A stretch of 46,978 bases of DNA, taken from PALSA-1004 sp947474275. GTDB taxonomy: Bacteria; Pseudomonadota; Gammaproteobacteria; Burkholderiales; SG8-41. The position numbers and the translations under genes were made by a program. The DNA lies in assembly GCA_947474275.1 (NCBI GenBank), contig CANJHY010000010.1, forward strand, positions 1 to 46,978, read 5' to 3'. Shown piece after piece: positions 17,185 to 25,840 of this stretch. Under the pieces are notes generated by a model that was not told the DNA's origin, did no database searches, and saw only the letters and a list, made by a program, of their open reading frames with translations. Positions within the stretch are counted from its first letter, which is position 1. Every line of letters begins with the position of its first letter.

Positions 17185-18732
17185 TCAAGGCCGGTAGCCA
17201 AACGAAGGCGGCCCCGCCGCAATAGTGCCCGCGCACAACGACGCGAATTCGCACAGCAACCGCCGCGTATCGCGCGGATCGATGATTTCATCGAAGTTAT
17301 AAGCTTCGGCCGTGCGAAACGGCGAGCACACGCGGTCCAGCCTCTGCTCAATCTCCGCGAGCTTTGCGGCCGGATCGGGTGCGTCGGCCAATTCCGAGCG
17401 ATACGACGCTTCGAGTCCTCCCGCGATCGGCATCGATCCCCAATTCGCCGACGGCCACGCGTAACGCGTCGAATAGCGCGAATTATTGGCGTGCGCGCCG
17501 CCACCGATGCCGAAACATTTTCTGACTATCACCGCGCACCACGGCACCGTGGAACCGATAATGGCCGCGATCGCTTCCGCCCCATAGCGCATCGTGCCCT
17601 TCTGCTCCGCTTCCAGGCCGACCATGAAACCCGGCACATCGACCAGATGCACGACCGGCAGATGAAAAGTCTGCGCGAGATCGACGAAGCGGCGGATCTT
17701 GCGCGCGGCGTCGGCCGTCCATGCACCGCCATAATGGTAAGGATCACTCGCCAGCAACGCGACCGGCCAGCCGCCGAAGCGCGCGAAACCGGTCATCACC
17801 GGACGTCCCCAGCGGCGCCCCATTTCGAAGAACGTTCCCTGATCGACGACCGCTTCGACGATCTGCCGCATTTTGTAGACCTGGCGCTCGTCGCGCGGGA
17901 TGGCGTCGATCAGCCATTCGACCTTGCGCTGCGGATCGTCGCCGGTATCGATGCGCGCCGGCAATTCGTGCACCGAGCGCGGCAGGTACGAAAGGAAACG
18001 CCGCGCGCGCAAAAATGCTGCGGCTTCGCTGTCGACTTCGTCGTCTACAGTGCCGTTGCGGGTATGGATTTCACTGCCGCCCAGTTCGTTCTTTTCATAT
18101 TGCGGACCGAGACGGTTGACCACCGGCGGACCGGCGATGAACATCTGCGAAGTGTCTTTCACCATCACGGAGTAATGGCTGGTCGCAACGCGTGCCGCGC
18201 CGAACCCCGCGGTAGACCCCAGTGCGAGCCCGACCACCGGCACCTGGCTCAGGTTCTCGATTGCCAGCCCCCAGCCATATAGCGCCGGGCATTTCGCGTA
18301 ACCATCCACCTCCAGCGCACGCACTGAACCGCCGCCACCGGTGCCGTCGCACAGACGCACGATGGGCATGCGCAGATCGCGTGCCATCATTTCCGCGCGT
18401 ACCAGTTTGTCGCGCAGGCCGCCTTCCGCCGAGCCGCCGCGCACCGTGAAGTCGTCGCCGGCGACCACCACCGGCTTGCCATTGAGCGTGCCGCGGCCCA
18501 TCACGAGTTGCGCGGGCGTGAAGGCGGTGATATTGCCGGCTTCATCGTAGCTCGCCTTGCCGGCGATGCTGCCGACTTCGCGAAACGAACCGGGATCGAG
18601 CAGCGCGTCTATTCTTTCGCGCACCGTCAGCTTGCCGCCGTCCTTGTGGCGTTTGACGCGCTCGGCGCCGCCCAGCTCGCGCGCGAGTTGCTGGCGCCGC
18701 CGCAGTTCTTCGAGCTCTGCTTCCCAGCTCAT
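17185..18732 (-). CDS. Acyl-CoA carboxylase, carboxyltransferase (beta) subunit
   Basis: The protein is 515 residues from the ATG at 18732, the usual length for propionyl- or methylcrotonyl-CoA carboxylase beta subunits. It carries the two crotonase-like halves: an N-terminal half with VMGRGTLNGKPVVVAGDDFTVRGGS and an oxyanion glycine pair near GTGGGGSVRALE, and a C-terminal half with LVDVPGFMVGLEAEQKGTMRYGA and CFGIGGGAHANNSRYS. The subunit transfers CO2 from carboxybiotin to an acyl-CoA. No biotin carboxylase or biotin carrier gene is in the window. It begins four bases after the Bug stop at 18737. Changes around GIGGGAHANNS compared with the common GGAYDVM block make the acyl substrate hard to guess. 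Confidence 0.88.
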   Translation of the reverse strand: MSWEAELEELRRRQQLARELGGAERVKRHKDGGKLTVRERIDALLDPGSFREVGSIAGKASYDEAGNITAFTPAQLVMGRGTLNGKPVVVAGDDFTVRGGSAEGGLRDKLVRAEMMARDLRMPIVRLCDGTGGGGSVRALEVDGYAKCPALYGWGLAIENLSQVPVVGLALGSTAGFGAARVATSHYSVMVKDTSQMFIAGPPVVNRLGPQYEKNELGGSEIHTRNGTVDDEVDSEAAAFLRARRFLSYLPRSVHELPARIDTGDDPQRKVEWLIDAIPRDERQVYKMRQIVEAVVDQGTFFEMGRRWGRPVMTGFARFGGWPVALLASDPYHYGGAWTADAARKIRRFVDLAQTFHLPVVHLVDVPGFMVGLEAEQKGTMRYGAEAIAAIIGSTVPWCAVIVRKCFGIGGGAHANNSRYSTRYAWPSANWGSMPIAGGLEASYRSELADAPDPAAKLAEIEQRLDRVCSPFRTAEAYNFDEIIDPRDTRRLLCEFASLCAGTIAAGPPSFGYRP

Positions 18733-18736
18733 GCTG

Positions 18737-19711
18737 TCACTCGGGCTTGATCCCGGCTGCTTTGATGACCTTGGCCCATTTCGGCAGTTCGCTGCGCACC
18801 AGCTCGCCGAGTTCCTGCGGTGTGCTGGGTGTTGCATCCAGTCCCTGCGCTTCCATCACCGTTTTGGTGTCGGCATTCGCCAGCCCCAGCCGCACGAGCT
18901 GATTGAGCTTCGTGACGATGGCAGCCGGCGTACCTGCAGGAGCAAACAGCGCATTCCATGCCGTGATCTCGAAACCCGGCACGCCGGATTCGGCGATGGT
19001 CGGTGCATCCGGCACAAAGCCCGAACGTTTTGCTCCCGTCACGCCGAGCAAGACCAGTTTTTTGGTTTGCACGTGCGGCAGTACGGACGTGCTGCCGAAC
19101 ATCAGCGCAACCTGTCCACCGACCAGATCGATGATCGAAGGACCGCTGCCTTTATAAGGAACGTGGATCATCTTGACCCCGGTCATGAATTTGAACAGCT
19201 CGCCGGCAAGGTGGGTCCCGCTGCCGATACCGACCGACGCGTAAGTGAGTTGATCGGGTTTGGCCTTGGCGAGAGCAATAAGTTGCTGCACCGAGCGCGC
19301 CTGCGTCGACGGATGCACCACCAGAAAAAACATGTACGAGGAAATCTTCGAGACGGGCTCGAAATCCTTGATCGGGTCATAAGGCACCTGTTTTTGCAGG
19401 CTCGGGTTGATGGTAATGCTGCTTTGCACAGCCAGCAGCGTATAGCCATCGGCAGGCGCCTTGGCGACGATTTCCACGCCCAGGTTGCCGCCCGCCCCCG
19501 GCCGGTTGTCTACATACACGGACTGCCCGAGTTCGAGCGTCATCGTACGCGCGAGCGCCCGCGATACCAGGTCGAGCGAACCACCGGGGCTGAAGGGATT
19601 GACCATGCGCACAGGCTTGGTCGGATAGGCCTGCGCGCACGCCTCGCCGCCAACTGACGGCGTGATAACCAAACACGCTAATCCCGCGACACATACCGTT
19701 TTCAAATTCAT
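18737..19711 (-). CDS. Bug/TctC-family periplasmic solute-binding receptor
   Basis: A 324-residue receptor with an N-terminal signal (LKTVCVAGLACLVITPSVGG, followed by EACAQAYP). It shows the family sequence YPTKPVRMVNPFSPGGSLDLVSR, VDNRPGAGGNLGVEIVAKAPADGYTLL, and YASVGIGSGTHLAGELF. The ATG at 19711 was chosen because GGAGGAG lies seven bases before it; an in-frame TTG at 19726 sits inside that ribosome site. The carboxyltransferase gene begins four bases downstream of the stop, so the receptor and the carboxylase are tightly coupled, and the bound acid may feed a carboxylation route. Repeat copy C is immediately upstream. Confidence 0.93.
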   Translation of the reverse strand: MNLKTVCVAGLACLVITPSVGGEACAQAYPTKPVRMVNPFSPGGSLDLVSRALARTMTLELGQSVYVDNRPGAGGNLGVEIVAKAPADGYTLLAVQSSITINPSLQKQVPYDPIKDFEPVSKISSYMFFLVVHPSTQARSVQQLIALAKAKPDQLTYASVGIGSGTHLAGELFKFMTGVKMIHVPYKGSGPSIIDLVGGQVALMFGSTSVLPHVQTKKLVLLGVTGAKRSGFVPDAPTIAESGVPGFEITAWNALFAPAGTPAAIVTKLNQLVRLGLANADTKTVMEAQGLDATPSTPQELGELVRSELPKWAKVIKAAGIKPE

Positions 19712-19745
19712 CTGCTGCTCCTCCAACCTGTATAGATAGAACTCA

Positions 19746-19956
19746 TCTCAAAAATACAACACCGACAAGCAACCGCCGATTAACGTCGATGTAATTGGTG
19801 ATGAGTGAAGGGTAATGGGTAATGAGTTAAAGATAAGTTACGCATTGCCCTTTGCCCATTTCTCATTGCAATTTGCACTGTTTTCGATCTTATCTGCGTT
19901 CATCGGCGTTAATCGGCGTTAATCGGCGGTTCCAAACTGTTTTTTAGACGGCTTCC
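19746..19956. repeat. Intergenic inverted-repeat element, copy C, with an inserted TAATGGG-type repeat
   Basis: The left arm (about 19757-19790) and right arm (about 19890-19937) match copy A in the same orientation. The centre is longer and contains GGGTAATGGGTAATGAG and, inverted and imperfect, CATTGCCCTTTGCCCATTTC (about 19810-19870). This could form its own hairpin and looks like a second repeat family nested inside the first. Confidence 0.78.
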
Positions 19957-19963
19957 AGGTTGC

Positions 19964-22132
19964 TTATTGTTCTTTGACGATCAACGCATCGACGACACGC
20001 GCGCCTTTGCCGCTCGGCATGACGACCAGCGGATTGATGTCCACTTCGGCAATCTCTTTTCTGAAATCGTGCGCGAACCACGACAGCCTGACGATCAGGT
20101 CGCACAGGCTTTCGATGTCGCGCGGCGGCATGCCGCGCACGCCTTCGAGCACCTTGTATCCGCGCAATTCATTGACCATCGCGCGCGCGTCGGCGGGCGT
20201 AACCGGCGCCACGCGATAACTCACGTCGCGCAACACCTCGATATGTATACCGCCCAGTCCCGCCGCAACGACCGGACCAAACACAGGATCGCTGATAATG
20301 CCCAGCATCATTTCAACACCTGGCGGCACCATTTCCTGCACCAGCACACCATTGATGCGTGCGTCCGGCGCGTGGCGTCGGGCCGCTTCCATAACCTCCA
20401 CGTAGCCGCGATGCACCGCGTCGTCGCCTTGCAGGCCCAGCCTGACCGCACCGGCATCGGTCTTGTGCGGAATGTCGGCCGAATCGATTTTGAGCGCCAC
20501 CTTGCCGGCGAACTCCCGCGCATGGGCGACCGCCTCTTCAGGCTTGCGGGCGAGCCGTTCGCGCGTGACGGGAAATCCGTATTCGGCGAGCACGAGTTTC
20601 GCTTCCCGCTCCGTCAGCGTTCCGGCGTGAGCGCCGAGCTTGTCGCGCGCTGCCTGCATGGAAATGCCGGCCGGCCGCTGCGGCACATCCGTCTTTTTCT
20701 GATATGCAGAGACGCGCTGGCCGAAATCCATCGCTGCGCGCAGCGACCGCAGGCATGGCAACGCATCGCGGTAGACCGGCACACCCGCAGCAACCAGATC
20801 TTCGGCGGTTGGCGCCGCATCATCTGTGCATGCGCCGACCCAGATCATGGCCGCAGGCTTCGGACAATCGAGCACGAACTGCACGCCGCTTTCGATCTGC
20901 TGGCGGGTCACGAACGCGAAAATCGGTGCGACTGCGTCTATGTTCGGGTCGCTTGCTATTGTATTCAGCGCGCGGCTGAACATCGCGGGTTCGCCGGTGG
21001 CAAGCGACGTAAGATCGCTGGGATTGAGTATCTTGCTGCCGTATCCGGGCAGCATGCTGGTCAGCACTGCCTGCGTCTCGGTCGAGTATTCAGCCCAGTC
21101 TATGCCCTGATCGGCGCCCATATCGGCGAGATGCACGATGTTGCCGCCGGTCGCAGCGACCGACGCTGCACGGCGACCCTTGGGCCAACGGCGTTTACGC
21201 AGAAGGATCGCTGTCTCGTAAAGCTCGTTGCAGGTGTTCACGCCTATCATGCCGTACTGTTTGAATGCGGCCTGATAGATATCGTCAACTCCAGCGATGG
21301 AGCCGGTGTGCGATGCCGCCGCACGGCCGCCCGCTTCGGTGCGGCCCAGCTTCAATACGACTATCGGCTTTTCACGCTCCAAAGCCTCCAGCGCCACCGC
21401 TTGCAGTTTGGCGCCATCCTTGAAGCCTTCGATTGCCATCAGGATAATGTCGGTGGTGTCGGAGCGCAGCATGAAACGCGCGAAGTCGAGCGTGTCGAGG
21501 TCCGCTTCATTGCCGCAGCTCGCTTCGTAGCTCACGCCCAACCCTGCCATTTGCGCGCGCCACATCACGGTGATCTGGCCGAGCCCGCCGCTGTGGCTGA
21601 TAACGCCGACATTGCCCGCCTTGCCTTTGGCGCGGCCGATAGCGCCGGTGGACGTCATCGCGAAATTATCGATGAAGTTGATTACGCCGTTGCAATTGGG
21701 GCCCATGATGCGCATGCCGGACGAGCGCGCGAACGCGATCAACCGTGCCTGCCGCTCGCGGCCTTCGGGCGTGGCGGTCTCCGCGAATCCCGCGGTATAT
21801 ACAGTGGCGAAAGGCACGCCTAGCGCCGCACAGTCCGCCAGAATGGCGAACACGCGTTCGGTGGCGACGATGATGCCGACGTGGTCGGGCGTCTCGGGCA
21901 GGTCATTTACGCTGGGATAACACGCGAGCCCGTAGATTTCCTTGAGACGCGGGTTGACCGGAAATATTTTTCCCTTGTAACCGAAATTGAGCATGGCGCG
22001 GAACACGCGCCCGCCGAAGTTCGAGGGATGGTCGGTGGCGCCGACCAGCGCGACCGAGCGCGGCGCGAACAAACCCGAGAGATCGGTGTTCAGCGCGGCC
22101 GGCGCGAGATTATCCATTACGCTGCCCGGCAT
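19964..22132 (-). CDS. NDP-forming acyl-CoA synthetase, fused alpha-beta
   Basis: The protein is 722 residues from ATG 22132; a TTG at 22135 and an ATG at 22117 are alternatives. The CoA-binding domain starts FAPRSVALVGATDHPSNFGG. The phosphohistidine loop is the standard AAASHTGSIAG (H near 275), with GRTEAGG before it. The C-terminal ATP-grasp domain starts near LTEREAKLVLAEYGF and includes VALKIDSADIPHKTDAGAV. It should make an acyl-CoA from an acid at the cost of ATP, or the reverse. It ends the unit MmgE/PrpD, SDR, MaoC pair, synthetase. The seven-base gap after the MaoC stop suggests coupled translation. It is related to the genes at 13006 and 28528 but clearly diverged from them. Confidence 0.9.
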   Translation of the reverse strand: MPGSVMDNLAPAALNTDLSGLFAPRSVALVGATDHPSNFGGRVFRAMLNFGYKGKIFPVNPRLKEIYGLACYPSVNDLPETPDHVGIIVATERVFAILADCAALGVPFATVYTAGFAETATPEGRERQARLIAFARSSGMRIMGPNCNGVINFIDNFAMTSTGAIGRAKGKAGNVGVISHSGGLGQITVMWRAQMAGLGVSYEASCGNEADLDTLDFARFMLRSDTTDIILMAIEGFKDGAKLQAVALEALEREKPIVVLKLGRTEAGGRAAASHTGSIAGVDDIYQAAFKQYGMIGVNTCNELYETAILLRKRRWPKGRRAASVAATGGNIVHLADMGADQGIDWAEYSTETQAVLTSMLPGYGSKILNPSDLTSLATGEPAMFSRALNTIASDPNIDAVAPIFAFVTRQQIESGVQFVLDCPKPAAMIWVGACTDDAAPTAEDLVAAGVPVYRDALPCLRSLRAAMDFGQRVSAYQKKTDVPQRPAGISMQAARDKLGAHAGTLTEREAKLVLAEYGFPVTRERLARKPEEAVAHAREFAGKVALKIDSADIPHKTDAGAVRLGLQGDDAVHRGYVEVMEAARRHAPDARINGVLVQEMVPPGVEMMLGIISDPVFGPVVAAGLGGIHIEVLRDVSYRVAPVTPADARAMVNELRGYKVLEGVRGMPPRDIESLCDLIVRLSWFAHDFRKEIAEVDINPLVVMPSGKGARVVDALIVKEQ

Positions 22133-22139
22133 CAAAGAC

Positions 22140-22556
22140 TCACGCCGCCAGCCCGCTCGCCGTGCCGACCATGGTCTTGACGCCTTCCTGGCTCACGCAC
22201 CAGAACTCCACGGTAACGCGCGTGCGCTCGCCCTCCGCCTCCATGCTTTTCACTGCACCGTGCATGGTCAGCGTGTCCCCGGCCAGCACCGGCTTGATGA
22301 ACGAAGCGCTGATCCTGCCGCCTCTGACGAACCCCACGCCAAGGAAATCCACCATCATCTGCGAAACATAGCCGGTGGACATCAGGCCCTGCGCGAGCGG
22401 CGCGGCGAAACCTTTCTGCTTTGCCCAGTCGGCGTCGGTATGTATGGACTTGGGCCGCACGCCCGAATAGCAATCGATTTGCCGCTGCACGATTTTCTTT
22501 ACCTGCGGCGGCAATTCTTTGCCGATCTCAATGGAGGCTGCTGCTTTAAGCTTCAT
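22140..22556 (-). CDS. MaoC-like hotdog hydratase subunit (C-terminal type)
   Basis: A 138-residue single-hotdog protein. The hydratase motif region reads CYSGVRPKSIHTDADWAK, so the histidine is kept but the usual aspartate and asparagine (D-x-N-P) are missing. The later AHG block is AQG in FAAPLAQGLMSTGYVS. The adjacent upstream gene supplies D and N but not H, so the two probably assemble into one heteromeric dehydratase or hydratase, as known for mycobacterial HadAB and ChsH1/ChsH2. The ATG overlaps the end of that gene by 11 bases, with AAGGGCGAG as ribosome site. It acts on an acyl-CoA in the cytoplasm; the substrate is unknown. Confidence 0.85.
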   Translation of the reverse strand: MKLKAAASIEIGKELPPQVKKIVQRQIDCYSGVRPKSIHTDADWAKQKGFAAPLAQGLMSTGYVSQMMVDFLGVGFVRGGRISASFIKPVLAGDTLTMHGAVKSMEAEGERTRVTVEFWCVSQEGVKTMVGTASGLAA

Positions 22557-22986
22557 GACGCTCGCCCTTCAACAACATCTGGGTAAATTGGCCGCGCACC
22601 AGCACGGTGCCGGATTCTTCATCTTTGGTGGTGAACTCGGTCACCATGTAATGGCGGCCGCGCTTCTCAAACTTGTCGAGGACTTTGCCGTAGCTGCGCA
22701 CGCGCATGCCGGCGCGCAGCGGTTCGTGGAACTCGAACTGGATCTTGGCGTGCAAACCCGCCGGAATGATATAGCGGCTGTGGCGCATCATGAGCGCCTG
22801 GTTTCCCAGCATTACGGGATGCGCGATGGGCCCGCCGAAAGGCGAATCCTCGAAATACCACGGATTGTGATCGTCGACCGCGTAGGCAAACGTTTCGACG
22901 TCTTCCGGTTTGATCAGAAAATCGTCGGACTTGAACTCCTCGCCGACCTGGATCACGTCGTACGAAATTGTTTTGAACTCCACCAT
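22546..22986 (-). CDS. MaoC-like hotdog hydratase subunit (N-terminal, FAS1-like dehydratase type)
   Basis: A 146-residue single-hotdog protein. FAYAVDDHNPWYFEDSPFGGPIAHPVM carries the aspartate and asparagine of the R-hydratase motif, but the catalytic-type histidine position is a tyrosine (NPWY). It also has YGKVLDKFEKRGRHYMVTEF, common in N-terminal partner subunits. It should pair with the product of the overlapping gene at 22140. A very strong AGGAGG ribosome site precedes the ATG at 22986. It follows the SDR gene in the same unit. The fused protein at 27305 appears to be the single-chain counterpart of this pair in the neighbouring cassette. Confidence 0.85.
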   Translation of the reverse strand: MVEFKTISYDVIQVGEEFKSDDFLIKPEDVETFAYAVDDHNPWYFEDSPFGGPIAHPVMLGNQALMMRHSRYIIPAGLHAKIQFEFHEPLRAGMRVRSYGKVLDKFEKRGRHYMVTEFTTKDEESGTVLVRGQFTQMLLKGERHEA

Positions 22987-23045
22987 CCTCGCTGCCTCCT
23001 AAATACTGTGAAACTTCTTTATCTGTCTTTCAATCCGGCGGACTA

Positions 23046-23834
23046 TCAATACATGAACTGCCCGCCGTTGACATGGATGACCTGCCCCGAAAGAAACGCC
23101 CCGCTGTCTCCGGCCAGGTAAACACATGCCATCGCAATATCGTCGACGCGGCCGATTCTTTTCATCGGAATCTGACCCAGGCGCATCTCGCGCCAGTTTT
23201 TCGGATACTGGCTCCAGTCGCGCGTGGTTTCGATCGAACCGGGCGACACCGTATTCGCGGTGATGCCGTCTGCGGCGAACTCGATCCCCACCGCTTTCGA
23301 AAACGCGTGCACGCCGGCCTTGCAGACCATGTTGTGCGCGCGACCAGGGATATGTCCCTGCCAGCCGTCTTCGCCGGAAATATGGATGATACGTCCCCAT
23401 TTCGCTTTCTGCATGCCGGGCAGCACCGCGCGCGCGAGATAAAACGCGGAACTCAGGTTCGATCTCAGCGTCTTGTCCCAGTCTTCAAGAGAAATATCGA
23501 AGAACGGCTGGTGCAGCCTGACCGAGACGTTGGAGACCGCGATATCGACGCCGCCGAATTTGTCCTGGGCCTTCTTGACCATGTCGGCGATGGCCTTCGC
23601 ATCGCTGACATCCGCAAGACAAGCGAGGCCTTTGACGCCCAGCGCCTCGATTTCCTTGACGACGGCATCGATGGCCGCCTGGTTGCGGTGGCCGTTGACA
23701 ACCACGTTGGCGCCGGCGCGCGCGAAATGTAATGCAATCGCCTTGCCGATGTTTTGCCCCGAACCGGTGACTATGGCCGTGCGGCCGGCCAGCGGTTTAC
23801 CCAAATCAACCTGACTTGCATCAGCAACAGTCAC
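23046..23834 (-). CDS. SDR-family protein with altered catalytic residues
   Basis: A 262-residue classical-length SDR with the cofactor loop TGSGQNIGKAIA (about 24-35). By eye, three signature positions are unusual: NNAG reads SNVS (101-104), the catalytic serine region reads HISGEDG (S153 followed by G154), and YxxxK reads NMVCK, so N168 stands where tyrosine belongs and K172 is kept. N126 of the tetrad is present. Ordinary ketoreductase chemistry is doubtful, although a variant subfamily with RAHN before the lysine may exist. The start is GTG 23834 with AAGGAG upstream. It is second in the unit after MmgE/PrpD and before the MaoC pair. Confidence 0.85.
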   Translation of the reverse strand: MTVADASQVDLGKPLAGRTAIVTGSGQNIGKAIALHFARAGANVVVNGHRNQAAIDAVVKEIEALGVKGLACLADVSDAKAIADMVKKAQDKFGGVDIAVSNVSVRLHQPFFDISLEDWDKTLRSNLSSAFYLARAVLPGMQKAKWGRIIHISGEDGWQGHIPGRAHNMVCKAGVHAFSKAVGIEFAADGITANTVSPGSIETTRDWSQYPKNWREMRLGQIPMKRIGRVDDIAMACVYLAGDSGAFLSGQVIHVNGGQFMY

Positions 23835-23879
23835 GACAACACTCCTTGTTTCGACACTTCATGAATTCTTTCATCGCGG

Positions 23880-25259
23880 TCAAACTGCAAGCATCCCGAG
23901 GATTTCCGTTTCTATATCTCCAACACGCTCGAAATTCCACAACCTGCGCAGAATTTCCTCGCGAGCTGAGGCGGCGATGCGCGGCCCGCACAGGTCGTGA
24001 AACTTCGCCTCGATCTCGTGGTCATCCATGGCATTCCTGACATGCCCTTTGGGATAACGCATCTCCTTGATGTATACCTCGCCGGAAGTGAGCGTGATCG
24101 TCACACGGCTGGGCGACGACTCCGGGTACTGCGCCGTCAATTTCGCATCTTCGGTCACTTTTACCTTGCGCATGAGATCGACGACCGCCGGCTCGGTGAA
24201 ACGCTGCGGCCCGAAGGACCGCACCGTTACCGCGCCGTCCAGCAGCGCGATTGCAATCGTATACGGCATGCTATGGTCGGCGGTTTCCCGCGTGGTCGGC
24301 GCCCACCGGCTGGGTTCGCCGCCCATCTGCGTCACGGCCCCGCGGTAAGCCTCGACGTGGACTTCGCGGATAGCGGCCACATTGACGCGCGGCTGCAGCT
24401 CCAGCGCGCACAACACCGCCGACTGTCCGTGGTAGCAGACCGGCAGGCTTTTCAAATTCGTTTGCGTCACCATGCGCGCGTCGCCGGGCGCCGGCAGCTT
24501 CCACTCGAAACGGCCGAGCACATTCCATAACCCCTGCTTGCCTTCGAATGCCTCCGCCGGGCCGGTAAATCCTTCCTGCGCGAGCACTGCCGCGAAAACC
24601 GCATTACGCGCCGCATTTGCGCCGGCACAGCCCTTCCAGCTCGAGAGATCGCCTTGCCGCGTTTGCCGCAGCGCCATGTTGGGCGTGAGCGCGAGCGACA
24701 CCGCGTTCCCCATCTGCTCCCGCGACAAGCGCATCAATTTGCCGACGCCAAGCACAGTGCCGAGAACCCCATACAGCGTCTGGTCCCAGCCCTTGGCGCC
24801 GATATCGACCGCATCGTTCAGGCTGCAGTAAACGTCGTACGCAACGGTCATAGCGTTGATCACGGATGCGCCGTCGGCACGAACCGATTCTGCGACCGCG
24901 AGGATACCCGCGAGCATGTCGCTCGGATGTCCGCCGCCCAGCCCCATATAGGTGTCGCTGATGTCGAGAAACCGCAACATCGTGCCATTCGCGAAAGCGG
25001 CGGCTTCCGGCGTGGTCTTGATGTCGCTGCCCCAGACGCTCGCCGCGGGCGTTCCCGCGCAACGACGGGCGAGCGCACGCGCCATTGCGCTGAGCGGCTC
25101 GTCGTATGCGCCCATGGCGCCGGCAAACGTATCGATCAAGCGTTGCTTGCAGGCGTGAACCGTCGGCACGTCGAGCGCCCGGTACTCTGCGCCCAGCGCA
25201 AACTCAACCAACCGCGTGGTGGTCGAGTCCATTTGCTTGTCTGTTGAGATGGTGTCCAT
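23880..25259 (-). CDS. MmgE/PrpD family protein
   Basis: A 459-residue PrpD-like protein. Seen are CKQRLIDTFAGAMGAYDEP, FANGTMLRFLDISDTYMGLGGGHPSDMLAG at about 90-120, LTPNMALRQTRQGDLSSWKGCAGANAARNAVF at about 190-220, and the TRETADHSMPYTIAIALLDG signature at about 325. Length and motifs are normal. The ATG at 25259 has no clear ribosome site, so the in-frame ATG at 25229 remains possible. It is the first gene of the unit with SDR, the MaoC pair and acyl-CoA synthetase. Decayed Bug and crotonase genes lie upstream. Substrate unknown. Confidence 0.9.
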   Translation of the reverse strand: MDTISTDKQMDSTTTRLVEFALGAEYRALDVPTVHACKQRLIDTFAGAMGAYDEPLSAMARALARRCAGTPAASVWGSDIKTTPEAAAFANGTMLRFLDISDTYMGLGGGHPSDMLAGILAVAESVRADGASVINAMTVAYDVYCSLNDAVDIGAKGWDQTLYGVLGTVLGVGKLMRLSREQMGNAVSLALTPNMALRQTRQGDLSSWKGCAGANAARNAVFAAVLAQEGFTGPAEAFEGKQGLWNVLGRFEWKLPAPGDARMVTQTNLKSLPVCYHGQSAVLCALELQPRVNVAAIREVHVEAYRGAVTQMGGEPSRWAPTTRETADHSMPYTIAIALLDGAVTVRSFGPQRFTEPAVVDLMRKVKVTEDAKLTAQYPESSPSRVTITLTSGEVYIKEMRYPKGHVRNAMDDHEIEAKFHDLCGPRIAASAREEILRRLWNFERVGDIETEILGMLAV

Positions 25260-25352
25260 GGCGTGCGTAATCAGCCGACGCGCCCGATGTCATCCATCGT
25301 GCGGCCTGCCGAACATCAAAATACGGAATGCGGAGTTTGCTATTGAAACGAC

Positions 25353-25369
25353 GTTCTATGCTGTGGAAC
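25353..25369. promoter_or_regulatory. Imperfect palindrome, possible regulator site upstream of MmgE/PrpD
   Basis: GTTCTATGCTGTGGAAC has GTTC and GAAC arms with partly symmetrical centre, about 95 bases upstream of the start at 25259. Its arm-centre layout is similar to IclR-type operators. Confidence 0.35.
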
Positions 25370-25522
25370 AACTATCGCCTTGGCGGAAAATATCTCACGC
25401 CAGACCTCCTCTGTCAAAGCGCCACGACGATTCATGCGTCGCTGCGCCGGGCGCAATGCGTTAACACTCCCGGTATTGCAGGTTTAGCCGGGCTCACTGC
25501 AGAACATTGCAGCAATCGGGAT

Positions 25523-25840
25523 TCAGTCTACTTTGACGCCCGCCTCCTTGAAGACCTTGGACCATTTTGCAATCTCGCTCGGCACGAAGTTGCGCAAGCT
25601 GGCCGGCGTGGAATCGTCGACGACCTCTACGCCCAGTCCGTCCAGACGCGCGCGGGTTGCCGGATCGGTGGCGGCGGCGTTGATCTGGCGGTTCAGCCTT
25701 TCGACAATGTGCCTGGGCGTTTTCGCCGGGGCGAAAAACATGTTCCAGGTGTAAGCCTAGAAGCCGGCCAGGCCGGTCTCCGCGACGAGCGCCTGGGCGG
25801 GCAACGGACCGCCGTCCGGTTCGCCCGTGATGCTCATGAG
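25523..25840 (-). pseudogene. Bug/TctC receptor remnant (C-terminal third, internal stop)
   Basis: The minus-strand frame reads SITGEPDGGPLPAQALV, then ETGLAGF, an amber stop (25757-25759), then AYTWNMFFAPAKTPRHIVE and on to a normal receptor end KVFKEAGVKVD. The stop sits where intact relatives have a glutamate or similar (GYEAYTWN), so one base change would explain it. The first two thirds of the gene, including the signal peptide, are gone. The remnant starts abruptly next to the crotonase fragment at about 25837. Confidence 0.85.

Noticed and set aside
19967..21823. Long plus-strand open frame (over 600 codons) opposite an acyl-CoA synthetase
   Set aside because: It is the antisense mirror of a gene with clear motifs; its residues are rich in H, R, D and A with no family pattern. 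GC-rich codon use creates such frames.
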